The notes under the pieces are model-generated. The model searched no databases, was not told the DNA's origin, and saw nothing but the letters and a program-made list of their open reading frames with translations. Both the position numbers and the translations under genes were made by a program. This document shows, in pieces, positions 8,956-16,951 of a stretch of 64,000 nt of DNA. This DNA is from Streptomyces sindenensis (GTDB lineage: Bacteria; Actinomycetota; Actinomycetes; Streptomycetales; Streptomycetaceae): positions 86,169-150,168 of the forward strand of contig NZ_BMSG01000017.1 of NCBI RefSeq assembly GCF_014649035.1. Reading direction: 5' to 3'. Numbering within the stretch: the stretch's first letter is position 1; every line of letters starts with the position of its first letter.

Positions 8956-9393
8956 TCACGTGCGGGGCGGCAGCTGTCGGCGTACCCACGCGGGGTCCGG
9001 GTTGATGTGCGGCCGGTCCGCGACGACGACGGTCGGCACGGTCTCGTCCCCGCCGGTGGCGGCCCGCACCGCGGCCGCACCCGCCGGATCGCCCCAGATG
9101 TCCACCCAGTGCAGCCGGGAGGCGTCGCGGCCCAGCCGGAGGCGCAGCCGCAGGCAGTACGTGCAGCCCGGCCGCCAGTAGACGACCGGGCGGCCGTCGG
9201 CCGCCGCCCGGCGCAGGGCTTCGGCGGCGGGGACCGGCCCCGGGAAGATCAGGGGCGAGTGCACGACGGCGAACAGCGTGAACAGCACCAGGAGTACGGC
9301 CGCCATGACGGGGTCGCCGCCGAGGGCGAAACCCGTCGCGGCGACCGCGCCACTGAGCAGGAACAGGGCCGGCACCCTCCATACGCGTCTCAT
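8956..9393 (-). CDS. Membrane-anchored glutaredoxin-like (mycoredoxin-type) protein
   Basis: A 145-residue protein. Two hydrophobic helices occupy residues about 7-50. They are followed by a glutaredoxin fold with the active-site motif PGCTYC (about residues 75-80) and the cis-proline loop TVPTVVV. CxxC glutaredoxins of actinobacteria use mycothiol as reductant, so it may reduce mycothiol-mixed disulfides near the membrane. The active site is expected on the cytosolic face, but topology cannot be settled from sequence. It stands alone, convergent with nothing obvious. Confidence 0.8.
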   Translation of the reverse strand: MRRVWRVPALFLLSGAVAATGFALGGDPVMAAVLLVLFTLFAVVHSPLIFPGPVPAAEALRRAAADGRPVVYWRPGCTYCLRLRLRLGRDASRLHWVDIWGDPAGAAAVRAATGGDETVPTVVVADRPHINPDPAWVRRQLPPRT

Positions 9394-9453
9394 ACCGAGG
9401 CACGCTACCGCCGCCCCGTGCCGCTCCTTCGGGCGGGCGGTCCCCCGGTCTCC

Positions 9454-10146
9454 TCAGGCGGTCGCTTCCCGCAGGGTCTGCCGGCACAGGGCGTCCGCCC
9501 GGCGGGTGCTCTCGGGCTGGCGGTAGCGGCCGGCGAGACGGAGGGTGTGGGCGCAGGCGTTGTCGAGGCTGATGCGGTGGCCCACCGAGACGAAGACCGG
9601 GCTGGTGTTCTCCCGGGTGCGCAACGCGCGGCCGACCACCTCGTCGCCGTCCAGCAGCGGGGAGGAGTCGCCGCGCCGGGGGCCGGGCGCCTCGTAGCTG
9701 AACGTGAACGGGTTCTTGCCGACGCCGATCACCGGCAGTCCGGTGAGGACGCCCAGGTGGCTGGCGAGTCCGAAACGGCGCGGGTGCGCGAGGCCGTAGC
9801 CGTCGCAGACGACGAGACCGGGGTCGACGCTCAGCTCCTCCAGCGCCTCAAGGACCGTCGGGATCTCCCGGAAGGCCAGCAGCCCGGGGACGTACGGGAA
9901 GGCGATCGTGCCGACGGCGGTGGCCTCCTCGACCGTCTCCAGCGTCGCGGCGTCCAGCACCACGGCCGCCGCGACGACGACGTCCTTCTCGTCGTCGTAG
10001 GCCACGTCCACCCCGGTGACCAGGCCGGTTCCGGGCTCCGGCCCCGCCTCGTCCAGGATCACCCGGTCGCGCAGCCGGTCCTGGATCGCCCGGCCCTCCG
10101 CTTCGTCGGCGGGGGTCTCATGGGCGGGGGCGGGTGAGCTCGTCAT
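9454..10146 (-). CDS. nfi: Endonuclease V
   Basis: A 230-residue deoxyinosine-specific endonuclease that nicks one base 3' of deaminated adenine. The family motifs are GVDVAYD with the first catalytic Asp, FPYVPGLLAFREIP, VVCDGYGLAHPRRFGLASHLG and IGVGKN. Length is usual for the family. The start at 10146 is chosen because the upstream in-frame codons up to 10242 read as low-complexity intergenic sequence. It is a single gene divergent from the YCII protein, with no sign of cotranscription with the glutaredoxin gene beyond orientation. Confidence 0.92.
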   Translation of the reverse strand: MTSSPAPAHETPADEAEGRAIQDRLRDRVILDEAGPEPGTGLVTGVDVAYDDEKDVVVAAAVVLDAATLETVEEATAVGTIAFPYVPGLLAFREIPTVLEALEELSVDPGLVVCDGYGLAHPRRFGLASHLGVLTGLPVIGVGKNPFTFSYEAPGPRRGDSSPLLDGDEVVGRALRTRENTSPVFVSVGHRISLDNACAHTLRLAGRYRQPESTRRADALCRQTLREATA

Positions 10147-10264
10147 ACCCGGGAGCTTATGCGGTGGCACGCCCCTGGCTGTCGGCCGGTGGGCTTCGAG
10201 ACCCGCAGGTCGGGCCGGAAGCGCGGCAGCCATGGAGGCCATCCCCGCGACGGCCGGGATCCCG

Positions 10265-10270
10265 TAGCCT
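10265..10270 (+). promoter_or_regulatory. -10 box for a probably leaderless YCII transcript
   Basis: TAGCCT fits the actinobacterial -10 consensus TANNNT and lies seven bases before the YCII ATG, which has no Shine-Dalgarno. The transcript would then start at or next to the ATG. No good -35 box is visible. Confidence 0.45.
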
Positions 10271-10277
10271 GACGATC

Positions 10278-10574
10278 ATGTTCGTACTCGAATTGACCTA
10301 CACGGCACCGGTCGAGCGCGTCGACGCGCTGATGGCGGAGCACATCGCCTGGCTCGACGAGCAGTACGCGGCAGGCGTCTTCATCGCATCGGGCCGCAAG
10401 AACCCCCGGGACGGCGGCGTGATCCTGGCCGTCGGGGAGGACCGGGCGGCGATCGAGACGATCGCGGCGGCCGACCCGTTCGCCGCGCACGGCGTGTGCG
10501 CGTACCGGATCACCGAGTTCATCGCCACCAAGACGGCGCCCGCGCTCGCGCCGTACCAGCAGCGGTTGCCGTAA
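10278..10574 (+). CDS. YCII-domain protein (YciI family)
   Basis: A 98-residue protein covering a complete YCII fold: MFVLELTYTAP start, a conserved His in AEHIAWLDEQYAAG, SGRKNPRDGGVILA, and DPFAAHGVCAYRITEF. The family is related to muconolactone isomerases; roles are poorly known, and E. coli YciI is a small cytosolic dimer with peroxidase or hydrolase claims. The start at 10278 gives the canonical first strand. The apparent upstream extension is intergenic. Confidence 0.88.
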   Translation: MFVLELTYTAPVERVDALMAEHIAWLDEQYAAGVFIASGRKNPRDGGVILAVGEDRAAIETIAAADPFAAHGVCAYRITEFIATKTAPALAPYQQRLP

Positions 10575-10644
10575 CGGGCGGACGGCTCCCGGAGGTCGCC
10601 GCCGCCACCGATGACTTTTGGGGGCGGGGCCGGTCTGCAGGGGT

Positions 10645-11511
10645 ATGGAGACCTACACACTGACCACAGCCGGCGCCGACCTCGTGTACGACGTCCGGGG
10701 GCCGCTGCCCACCACCGACGGCCGCCCGCCGCTGTTCCTGATCGGGCATCCCATGGACGCGAGCGGGTTCGTCGCGCTGGCGGCACGCTTCCCTGACCGG
10801 ACCGTCATCACGTACGACCCCCGGGGGCTCGGCCGCTCCACCCGCGGCGACGGGCGGGTCCACTACACGCCCGAGGTCCTGGCCGACGACGTGCACGCCG
10901 TCATCACCGAGCTCGGTGCCGGGCCTGTTGAGATGTTCGCCAGCAGCGGCGGGGCGGTCACCGCTCTCGCCCTCGTGGCGCGCCACCCCGGCGACGTGAC
11001 CACGCTCGTGGCGCACGAGCCGCCGCTCATCACGATCACCCCGGACGGCCCGGCGGCCGTCCGGGCGCGGGCCGGGGTCCGGGACGCGTACGAGAAGCGG
11101 GGCTGGGGCGCCGGAATGGCCGCGTTCGTGGCCATGACCTCGTGGGAGGGCGAGTTCACCGACGCGTACTTCGCCCAGCCCGCCCCCGACCCCGCCGCGT
11201 TCGGGATGCCCGCCGAGGACGACGGCTCCCGGGGCGACCCGCTGCTGTCCGACCGGTCCTGGGCGGTCAGCGACCACCGCCCGGACGTCGACGCCATCGC
11301 CGCGGCCCCCACCCGGGTGGTGATCGCCGTGGGCGAGGAGTCCCGGACCGTGCAGACCGGGCGGACCTCCGAGGCGGCCGCCGAACTGCTCGGGCAGCGG
11401 GTGACCGTCTTCCCGAGCCATCACGCCGGTTTCGTCGACGGGGAGTCCGGCTATCCGGGCAAGCCGGACGAGTTCGCGGCGCGGCTGCGGGAGGTGCTGG
11501 ACGCCTCCTGA
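10645..11511 (+). CDS. Alpha/beta-fold hydrolase
   Basis: A 288-residue cytosolic hydrolase with the fold's landmarks: an oxyanion region around LIGHPMDASGF, a nucleophile elbow ASSGGA, and a catalytic-His region FPSHHAGFVDGESGYPG near the C terminus. The ATG at 10645 follows AGGGG. The codons from 10618 are not needed for the first strand. The substrate is not predictable. Related Streptomyces proteins are annotated as hydrolases acting on small esters or epoxides. It is convergent with the BNR-repeat gene, 13 bases apart. Confidence 0.85.
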   Translation: METYTLTTAGADLVYDVRGPLPTTDGRPPLFLIGHPMDASGFVALAARFPDRTVITYDPRGLGRSTRGDGRVHYTPEVLADDVHAVITELGAGPVEMFASSGGAVTALALVARHPGDVTTLVAHEPPLITITPDGPAAVRARAGVRDAYEKRGWGAGMAAFVAMTSWEGEFTDAYFAQPAPDPAAFGMPAEDDGSRGDPLLSDRSWAVSDHRPDVDAIAAAPTRVVIAVGEESRTVQTGRTSEAAAELLGQRVTVFPSHHAGFVDGESGYPGKPDEFAARLREVLDAS

Positions 11512-11524
11512 GGCCGCCCGGGCG

Positions 11525-12643
11525 TCAGAACCCCAGCCGGGCCACCCGTCCCTTCTCGCCCGCCGCCCAGCAGCCGAGGTCGGGGGTGCAGTCGACGGTG
11601 TCGTACGAGCCGGAGTCGACCGTCCGCCAGGTGCGCCCGCCGTCCAGGGTGAGGTCGGTGCCCGTCGGGCCGACGGCCAGGGCGGCGGAGCGGCTGTGGG
11701 GCAGCCAGGTGACGCCGGAACGGTAGGCGGGCGGCGGGGTGGCGGACTGCCGCCAGCTCCGCCCGCCGTTCCCGGTGACGGCGGCCGCCTGCGGGGAGGC
11801 CTGGTCGGAGCGGTAGTCGCCGCCGACGGCGATGCCGTGGGCCCGGTCGCGGAAGGCCGCGGCGAAGACGCCCCGGGCCGGGTCGCCGGCCGGGAGGGTC
11901 GACGCGCTCGCCGTCCAGGTCAGGCCCCGGTCCCGGGAGTGCAGGACCCGGGCGGTCTCCGCTCCCCCGGTGGTCAGCCAGACGTCCTTGGCGCCGGAAC
12001 TGACCAGGCACTGGCCGCTCGCCGCGAACCCCGCCTCGCCGGGCAGGGCGGCGGGCATCCCGGCATCCGGCAGGACGCGCCAGGAACGGCCGCCGTCCGC
12101 CGTGGACAGGACCCGGAACTTCCCGTCCACCGGATCGCCCGCCGCGAGGCCGTGCCGGCTGTCGAAGAACGTCAGGCAGTTGAAGAACGCCCGGGGATCG
12201 GTGTTGCGAAAGGACTCGGTCCAGGTCGCTCCGCCGTCCTCGGTGCGCAAAACCCGCGAAGCCTCGCCCTCGCCGATGGCCAGGGCGACGGCCCGGCGGC
12301 CGTCGAACGCCTCGATGTCCCGCAGTTCCAGTTCGGCGGCGCCCTGCGGTGACACGTCACGCCAGGTGAGGCCGCCGTCCGAGGTACGCAGGACCGTGCC
12401 CTTCGACCCGGCGACCCAGGCGGTGGTGCGGCTCACCGCGGCGAGCCCCCGGAAGCGGGCGTCGGTGCCGGTGTCGGTGAGCTTCCACCCCGGCAGGAGC
12501 CCGCCCACGGCGGCCTCCTGAGGGACCGCCTTCCCCTCCGTGCTCGGCGCCGCGTGTGCGCCCGGGGCGACCAGCGCGGCCGCCAGGGCCGCCCCTCCGG
12601 TCACCAGTGCCATCAGCCTTCTCGTCTTCCCCATGGCCTTCAT
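11525..12643 (-). CDS. Secreted BNR/Ycf48-like repeat protein
   Basis: A 372-residue protein with a signal peptide (basic MKAMGKTRR, hydrophobic core, likely cleavage after APGAHA). At least six BNR-type Asp-box repeats follow, such as SDGGLTW, EDGGATW, ADGGRSW, DRGLTW, NGGRSW and DGGRTW. These would fold as one beta-propeller. Such propellers occur in sialidase-like and Ycf48-like assembly proteins. There are no sialidase catalytic residues that I can point to, so it is probably a binding or scaffolding protein outside the cell. Confidence 0.85.
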   Translation of the reverse strand: MKAMGKTRRLMALVTGGAALAAALVAPGAHAAPSTEGKAVPQEAAVGGLLPGWKLTDTGTDARFRGLAAVSRTTAWVAGSKGTVLRTSDGGLTWRDVSPQGAAELELRDIEAFDGRRAVALAIGEGEASRVLRTEDGGATWTESFRNTDPRAFFNCLTFFDSRHGLAAGDPVDGKFRVLSTADGGRSWRVLPDAGMPAALPGEAGFAASGQCLVSSGAKDVWLTTGGAETARVLHSRDRGLTWTASASTLPAGDPARGVFAAAFRDRAHGIAVGGDYRSDQASPQAAAVTGNGGRSWRQSATPPPAYRSGVTWLPHSRSAALAVGPTGTDLTLDGGRTWRTVDSGSYDTVDCTPDLGCWAAGEKGRVARLGF

Positions 12644-12651
12644 GGCGCTGG

Positions 12652-12680
12652 AAGCTAGCCCACGGACCCAGACCCGTCCA
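12652..12680 (-). promoter_or_regulatory. Promoter of the BNR-repeat gene (leaderless)
   Basis: On the minus strand TGGACG, 17 bases, then TAGCTT form a good sigma-HrdB-type promoter. The -10 box ends eight bases before the ATG at 12643, and no Shine-Dalgarno fits between, so the mRNA is probably leaderless. Confidence 0.55.
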
Positions 12681-12851
12681 GGGTGCGTCGCCGTCGAGCG
12701 GGCAGGAGAGCGGGAGTGCGCGGGGATACGGGCGGTAGCCGGACGTGGCCGGTGACGCAGCTCACGCCGCGCGCCGGTGCACGAAACGAGGAGTTCCGTC
12801 GTCTACTCCAGTGCCGGGAACCGTTCACCCAGCCGCGATAGGGAGCAGGTC

Positions 12852-13268
12852 TTGTCCAGCGTTATCGAGCAGTCCGTGCAGGCTCGCATGGTCGCTTCCG
12901 CACCGCGGATGGAGACCTTGCCCGCCCTGCTCAGTTACGACCGCCAGTACCCCTTCGCCGTACGCATGGCGTTCCCGGCCCCGGCGACCCTGGAAGGCAC
13001 CGAGGTGTCGTGGGAGTTCTCCCGCGAGCTGCTGACCACCGGGGTGGACTCCCCCGCCGGGCAGGGTGACGTCCGCGTACGCCCGTTCGGGTACGAGCGG
13101 ACCGTGCTGGAGTTCCACGCCCCGGAGGGCATCGCGATGGTCCATGTGCGCACGGAGGAGCTGCGCCTCTTCCTCCAGCGGGCGCAGGAGCTGGTTCCGC
13201 TGGGCGACGAGCACCGGTATCTGGACCTGGAGCGGGGTCTGACCGATCTGCTCGGCGGCCCGTGCTGA
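12852..13268 (+). CDS. SsgA-like sporulation/cell-division regulator (SALP)
   Basis: A 138-residue member of the SsgA/SsgB family, which is confined to sporulating actinomycetes and steers septum placement and cell-wall remodelling. Family landmarks are LLSYDRQYPFAVRMAF, VSWEFSRELL, GDVRVRPFG and a C-terminal LFLQRAQELVPLGDE. The start is taken as TTG 12852 because GGGAG lies upstream and the homologous N terminus begins there. The in-frame codons back to 12777 look non-coding. I cannot say which of SsgA-G it matches; it is not SsgB by sequence. Confidence 0.85.
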   Translation: MSSVIEQSVQARMVASAPRMETLPALLSYDRQYPFAVRMAFPAPATLEGTEVSWEFSRELLTTGVDSPAGQGDVRVRPFGYERTVLEFHAPEGIAMVHVRTEELRLFLQRAQELVPLGDEHRYLDLERGLTDLLGGPC

Positions 13269-13288
13269 CGCCCCGGCCGTAAATCCGG

Positions 13289-13317
13289 TTGCCGGGCCCG
13301 CGCCCCGGCCCTACCTT
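13289..13317 (+). promoter_or_regulatory. Promoter of the ABC-F leader
   Basis: TTGCCG and TACCTT are spaced by exactly 17 bases and predict transcription from about 13324. This would give a leader of roughly 160 bases before the ABC-F start codon. Both boxes match actinobacterial consensus well. Confidence 0.6.
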
Positions 13318-13354
13318 CGAGGACGTTCCTGTTGTCGTCGATCGGAGTAGGACG

Positions 13355-13366
13355 TTGCTGATCTGA
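13355..13366 (+). CDS. Three-codon upstream ORF (M-L-I-stop)
   Basis: TTG CTG ATC TGA is preceded by GGAG seven bases upstream, so a ribosome could start and stop here at once. Its stop codon lies inside the 5' arm of the leader stem described next. Short leader ORFs of this kind precede antibiotic-inducible ABC-F genes in other Gram-positive bacteria, where a stalled ribosome changes RNA folding. Here this is inference. Confidence 0.45.
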   Translation: MLI

Positions 13367-13435
13367 GGTCCTGTGCACACCGTGCAGCGCCCGCCGCGCC
13401 CTGTCGTGGCCCGGAGCGCCCGTGTGCGATCTCAG
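13363..13435 (+). promoter_or_regulatory. Putative attenuator stem in the ABC-F leader
   Basis: CTGAGGTC (13363-13370) pairs with GATCTCAG (13428-13435), including one G-U pair. After a 4-base bulge, GCACAC (13375-13380) pairs with GTGTGC (13422-13427). The stem encloses a GC-rich loop and would hide the GTG at 13373. The 5' arm overlaps the three-codon ORF, so translation of that ORF should open the stem. There is no long U tract, so termination or translational masking are both possible. Confidence 0.5.
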
Positions 13436-13486
13436 CTTCCTTCAGCCGTCCTCGCTCCGTTCCCCGACGTACGACGGGAGTCCCGT

Positions 13487-15118
13487 ATGTCATCCGCCGA
13501 CACCCATATCAGCTGTACCTCCCTCTCCTTCTCCTGGCCCGACGGCAGCGAGGTCCTCACCGACTTCGATCTGGCCGTGGGCCCCGGCCGCACCGGGCTC
13601 ATCGGGCTCAACGGCTGCGGCAAATCCACCCTGTTGCGGCTGATCGCCGGTGAACTGGCCCCGGCCTCCGGGACGGTGAGGATCCGTGGCGAGGTCGGCC
13701 ATCTTCCTCAGTCCGTGGTCCTGGAGACCGCGCTGCGGGTCGACGAGGTGCTCGGCATCGCCGAGCGGCGAGCTGCACTCGACGCCGTCGAGTCGGGCGA
13801 TGTCCGCCCGGAGCACTTCGCGGTGATCGGCGACGACTGGGACATCGAGGAGAGGTCCCTCGCCGCACTGGACGGGCTCGGCCTCGGTCACATCGGGCTC
13901 GACCGCACTGTCGGGGAGATGTCCGGCGGCGAGTGCGTCCTGCTGCGGCTGGCCGCGCTGCTGCTGGACCGGCCCGGGGTGCTGCTGCTGGACGAGCCGA
14001 CGAACAACCTGGACGCGTACGCCCGTCGGCGGCTGTACGACGCGGTCGACGCCTGGACGGGGGCGCTGCTCGTGGTCAGCCACGACCGGGAACTGCTGGA
14101 GCGGGTGGACCGGATCGCGGATCTGCGCGAGGGCTCGGTCACCTGGTACGGCGGGAACCTGTCGGCGTACGAGGAGGCGCTCGCCGTCGAGCAGGAGGCG
14201 GCGCGGCGCACGGTGCGGGCCGCCGAGTCCGACGTACAGCGGCAGAAACGCGAACTGTCCGCGGCACACGTCACGTTGGCCCGCCGCAAGCGGTACGGGC
14301 AGAAGATGTGGGACACCAAGCGGGAGCCCAAGGTCGTGATGGGGCAGCGCAAGCGCGCGGCCCAGGTGTCGGCCGGCAAGCACCGCATCCTGCACACCGA
14401 GCGGCTGGCGGCGGCCGAGGAGCGCCTGGACGAGGCGGAGTCGGCGGTACGGGAGGACGAGGAGATCCGGATCGAGCTGCCGGGCACCCGGGTCCACCCG
14501 GGCAGCGAGGTGCTGCTGCTGCGCGACCCGGTTCCGCCGTACGGGCCGCCGCTGCACGGTGAGTTGATGGTGCGGGGCCCCGAGCGGATCGCGCTGACCG
14601 GGCGCAACGGGGCGGGCAAGACGGCGTTGCTGCGGACGATCGCGGGCGAGCTGAAACCCCTGTCGGGAGAGGCGTCCCCGCTGGTCGCGACGGGGTTCCT
14701 GCCGCAGCGGCTGGACGTGCTGGACGAGGAGTCGTCGGTGGCGCGGAACGTGGCGCGGGCGGCCCCCGGCCGTACGGAGAACGCCGTCCGGGCCCGGCTG
14801 GCGCGGTTCCTGTTCAAGGGGGCGGCGGCGGACCGCCCGGCCTCGACCCTGTCGGGCGGGGAGCGCTTCCGGGCGACGCTGGCGATGCTGCTGCTGGCCG
14901 ATCCGGCACCCCGGCTGCTGCTGCTCGACGAGCCGACGAACAGCCTCGATCTGGCGAGCGTACGGCGGCTGACCGAGGCGCTGGAGGCGTACGAGGGAGC
15001 GTTGATCGTGGCGAGCCACGATGTGCCGTTCCTGGAGTCGATCGGGATCACCCGCTGGCTCCGGCTCGACGGCGAGCTGCGGGACACGACGGCGGAGGCG
15101 GTGCGCGGGGGCCGCTGA
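13487..15118 (+). CDS. ABC-F family ATPase (ribosome protection/translation factor type)
   Basis: A 543-residue soluble protein with two ABC domains and no membrane segments. Domain 1 has GLNGCGKST, MSGGE and LLLDEPTNNLD. The linker (about residues 220-330) is basic and helical with PtIM-like character. Domain 2 has GRNGAGKTA, LSGGERF and LLLDEPTNSLD. ABC-F proteins act on ribosomes, and many in Streptomyces protect against ribosome-binding antibiotics. ATG 13487 follows GGGAG and starts the first ABC strand. The reading frame remains open back to GTG 13373, but that codon is in the leader stem. The leader suggests drug-inducible expression. Confidence 0.88.
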   Translation: MSSADTHISCTSLSFSWPDGSEVLTDFDLAVGPGRTGLIGLNGCGKSTLLRLIAGELAPASGTVRIRGEVGHLPQSVVLETALRVDEVLGIAERRAALDAVESGDVRPEHFAVIGDDWDIEERSLAALDGLGLGHIGLDRTVGEMSGGECVLLRLAALLLDRPGVLLLDEPTNNLDAYARRRLYDAVDAWTGALLVVSHDRELLERVDRIADLREGSVTWYGGNLSAYEEALAVEQEAARRTVRAAESDVQRQKRELSAAHVTLARRKRYGQKMWDTKREPKVVMGQRKRAAQVSAGKHRILHTERLAAAEERLDEAESAVREDEEIRIELPGTRVHPGSEVLLLRDPVPPYGPPLHGELMVRGPERIALTGRNGAGKTALLRTIAGELKPLSGEASPLVATGFLPQRLDVLDEESSVARNVARAAPGRTENAVRARLARFLFKGAAADRPASTLSGGERFRATLAMLLLADPAPRLLLLDEPTNSLDLASVRRLTEALEAYEGALIVASHDVPFLESIGITRWLRLDGELRDTTAEAVRGGR

Positions 15119-15134
15119 GGCGGTGTGCCGGTGG

Positions 15135-15995
15135 CTACGGCGGCCCGGCCGGGGCCCGCTCCGCCGGCCACGCGATGCCGTCGATGGCGAGCCACGGGGC
15201 GGCGGCCACGGCCGTGGGCGTCGCCCCGGTGAACGCCTTGACCTCGCGGTGGAGATGGGCCTGGTCGGCGTAACCGCTCACGGCCGCCACCCGGGCGGCG
15301 GGGTGGCCGGCGGCGAGAAGATGGGCGGCGTGGTCGAACCGGACCAGCCGGGCGGCGTGTTTGGGGGCGAGGCCGATCTGGGACCGGAAGCGGGACCAGA
15401 GACGCTTGCGGCTCCAGCCGACCTCGCCGGCCAGGCTGTCGACACCCATCCGGCCCCGGCCGGTGAGCATCAGCTGCCAGACCGCGGCCACCTCCGGGTC
15501 CGGCGACCGGCGGACGTCCAGCCGCCGGCCGATGGCGTCCGCCGCGATCGCGAACCGTTCGTCCCACGTCCCGGCCGCCCGCAGCCGGTCCTCGGTCCGC
15601 TCGGCGTCGCGGCCCCAGACGTCCTCCAGGGAGACGACCGCCCCGGTGAGACCGGCCGACGTGCCGAGCACCGCGACCGCCAGGGGCGGCGACAGCCGGA
15701 TCTGCAGGCACTCGATCCGCCCGGCCGCCCGGCCGCCGAGCCGCAGGGGTCCTGGTACCAGCCCCGCTACCGTGCTGCCGCGTGCGCGTCCGCCGTCGGA
15801 GTCGTGGACGATGCCGCTGCCCTCGCTCAGGTCCACGAACAGGGTGACCGAGGGGTGCGCGACCATGGCGATGTCCACGTGGACCGGCGCGAGTTGCCGG
15901 AAGCCGGCCATGTCGACCCCGGGAAGGCGGCCCGGGCGCCGGGGCACCGCGACGTCCACCGCCGACCAGTCGGGGGGCGATCCGGTGAGCGTCAC
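15135..15995 (-). CDS. AraC-family transcriptional regulator
   Basis: A 286-residue regulator. Residues about 1-170 are a variable sensor half. The C-terminal 100 residues hold two helix-turn-helices, LAGEVGWSRKRLWSRFRSQI and ARVAAVSGYADQAHLHREVK, followed by FTGATPT, the classic AraC/XylS signature. GTG 15995 overlaps the stop of the upstream hydrolase gene (GTGA), so the two are cotranscribed and coupled. The regulator probably controls that hydrolase or its substrate pathway. Confidence 0.9.
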   Translation of the reverse strand: MTLTGSPPDWSAVDVAVPRRPGRLPGVDMAGFRQLAPVHVDIAMVAHPSVTLFVDLSEGSGIVHDSDGGRARGSTVAGLVPGPLRLGGRAAGRIECLQIRLSPPLAVAVLGTSAGLTGAVVSLEDVWGRDAERTEDRLRAAGTWDERFAIAADAIGRRLDVRRSPDPEVAAVWQLMLTGRGRMGVDSLAGEVGWSRKRLWSRFRSQIGLAPKHAARLVRFDHAAHLLAAGHPAARVAAVSGYADQAHLHREVKAFTGATPTAVAAAPWLAIDGIAWPAERAPAGPP

Positions 15996-16816
15996 GGTGC
16001 CAGGCTAGGTCCTGTCGTGGCCAGGAAGGCCAGCAGCGACTCTCCCGTGTCCCCGGGCGCTTCGAGCATCGGGAAGTGCCCGACGTCGGGCAGCAACTCG
16101 ACCCTCGCGTCCGCCGTCGTGCCGTAGAGATGCGCCGAGGACGGGTCCCACCGGGGATCGGCGGCGCCGAAGAGCACCAGAACGGGGACGTCGAGTGCGC
16201 TCAGGCGCAGGGGGACGCTCCGCTCCGCGATGTACTCGGTGTTGCGGCGCAGCACCGTCCTGAAGGTGCGGTAGCTGATGTCCCGTACGTCCTCGACCAG
16301 GTCGTCCGGGACGGTCACCGGGCGCTTGCAGACCGCGGTCACCCCTCGGCGGAGCATCGCGTCGGAGCGGACGCGCCACAGCAGCGGGCCGAGCGGCGGG
16401 GCGATGAGCGCCCGGAGGACGGCGGGCTGCGGGAGGAGCGCGTCGGGACTCGGGCCGCTGCTGATCAGCGCGAGGGATCTCACCAGGTCCGGGCGCTGCT
16501 CGGCGAGGGCGGTGGCGATGTAGCCGCCGCTGGAGTGCCCGGCCGCGGTGACGGAGGTGAGGGCGAGTTCGTCGAGGGCCGCTGCCAGGGTTGCCGCCTG
16601 TCCGGGCACGTCGTAGGACGCCGCGGGCGGGGACTGGCCGTGGCCCGGCAGGTCGACCCGGATGACATGGTGCCGCCGGGCGAGGGCCGGCACCACCGGG
16701 CCCCAGGAGCTGCCCGAGGCGCCCGATCCGTGGACGAGCACGAGCGGCGGCGCCTCCCGGGGGCCGTCGTGGACCATGTGGATTCCTTGCACGTACGTGC
16801 TGTCATCGATACCCAT
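15992..16816 (-). CDS. Alpha/beta hydrolase
   Basis: A 274-residue cytosolic hydrolase: oxyanion motif HGSGASGSSW, nucleophile elbow AGHSSGGY with Ser as nucleophile, an acid region GAADPRWDP and the catalytic-His motif VGHFPMLEAP. This resembles the haloperoxidase/epoxide hydrolase-like group. The start at 16816 gives a normal N terminus; upstream codons run into the divergent UvrA-like gene's promoter. It forms a two-gene operon with the AraC regulator, with a 4-base overlap. Confidence 0.87.
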   Translation of the reverse strand: MGIDDSTYVQGIHMVHDGPREAPPLVLVHGSGASGSSWGPVVPALARRHHVIRVDLPGHGQSPPAASYDVPGQAATLAAALDELALTSVTAAGHSSGGYIATALAEQRPDLVRSLALISSGPSPDALLPQPAVLRALIAPPLGPLLWRVRSDAMLRRGVTAVCKRPVTVPDDLVEDVRDISYRTFRTVLRRNTEYIAERSVPLRLSALDVPVLVLFGAADPRWDPSSAHLYGTTADARVELLPDVGHFPMLEAPGDTGESLLAFLATTGPSLAP

Positions 16817-16938
16817 GCGGGCGAGGATCGCCGAGCCGTCCCTCCCCGGTCTTGTACGAATGTCACCCGCCGCGGATCTCCCGTGCCGCCCGGCGATCTC
16901 CCGGAAAAAAGCAGACACAAGCTGTCCGGTATCCCGCT

Positions 16939-16944
16939 TAGCGT
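16939..16944 (+). promoter_or_regulatory. -10 box of a probably leaderless UvrA-like transcript
   Basis: TAGCGT lies seven bases before the ATG at 16952 and no Shine-Dalgarno is present between them. This spacing is typical of leaderless actinobacterial genes. The -35 region is poor. Confidence 0.4.
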
Positions 16945-16951
16945 CGCGCTC

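Noticed and set aside
13373..13486. 38-residue N-terminal extension of the ABC-F protein from GTG 13373
   Set aside because: The codon lies in the leader stem, and ATG 13487 has a proper Shine-Dalgarno and begins the ABC fold.
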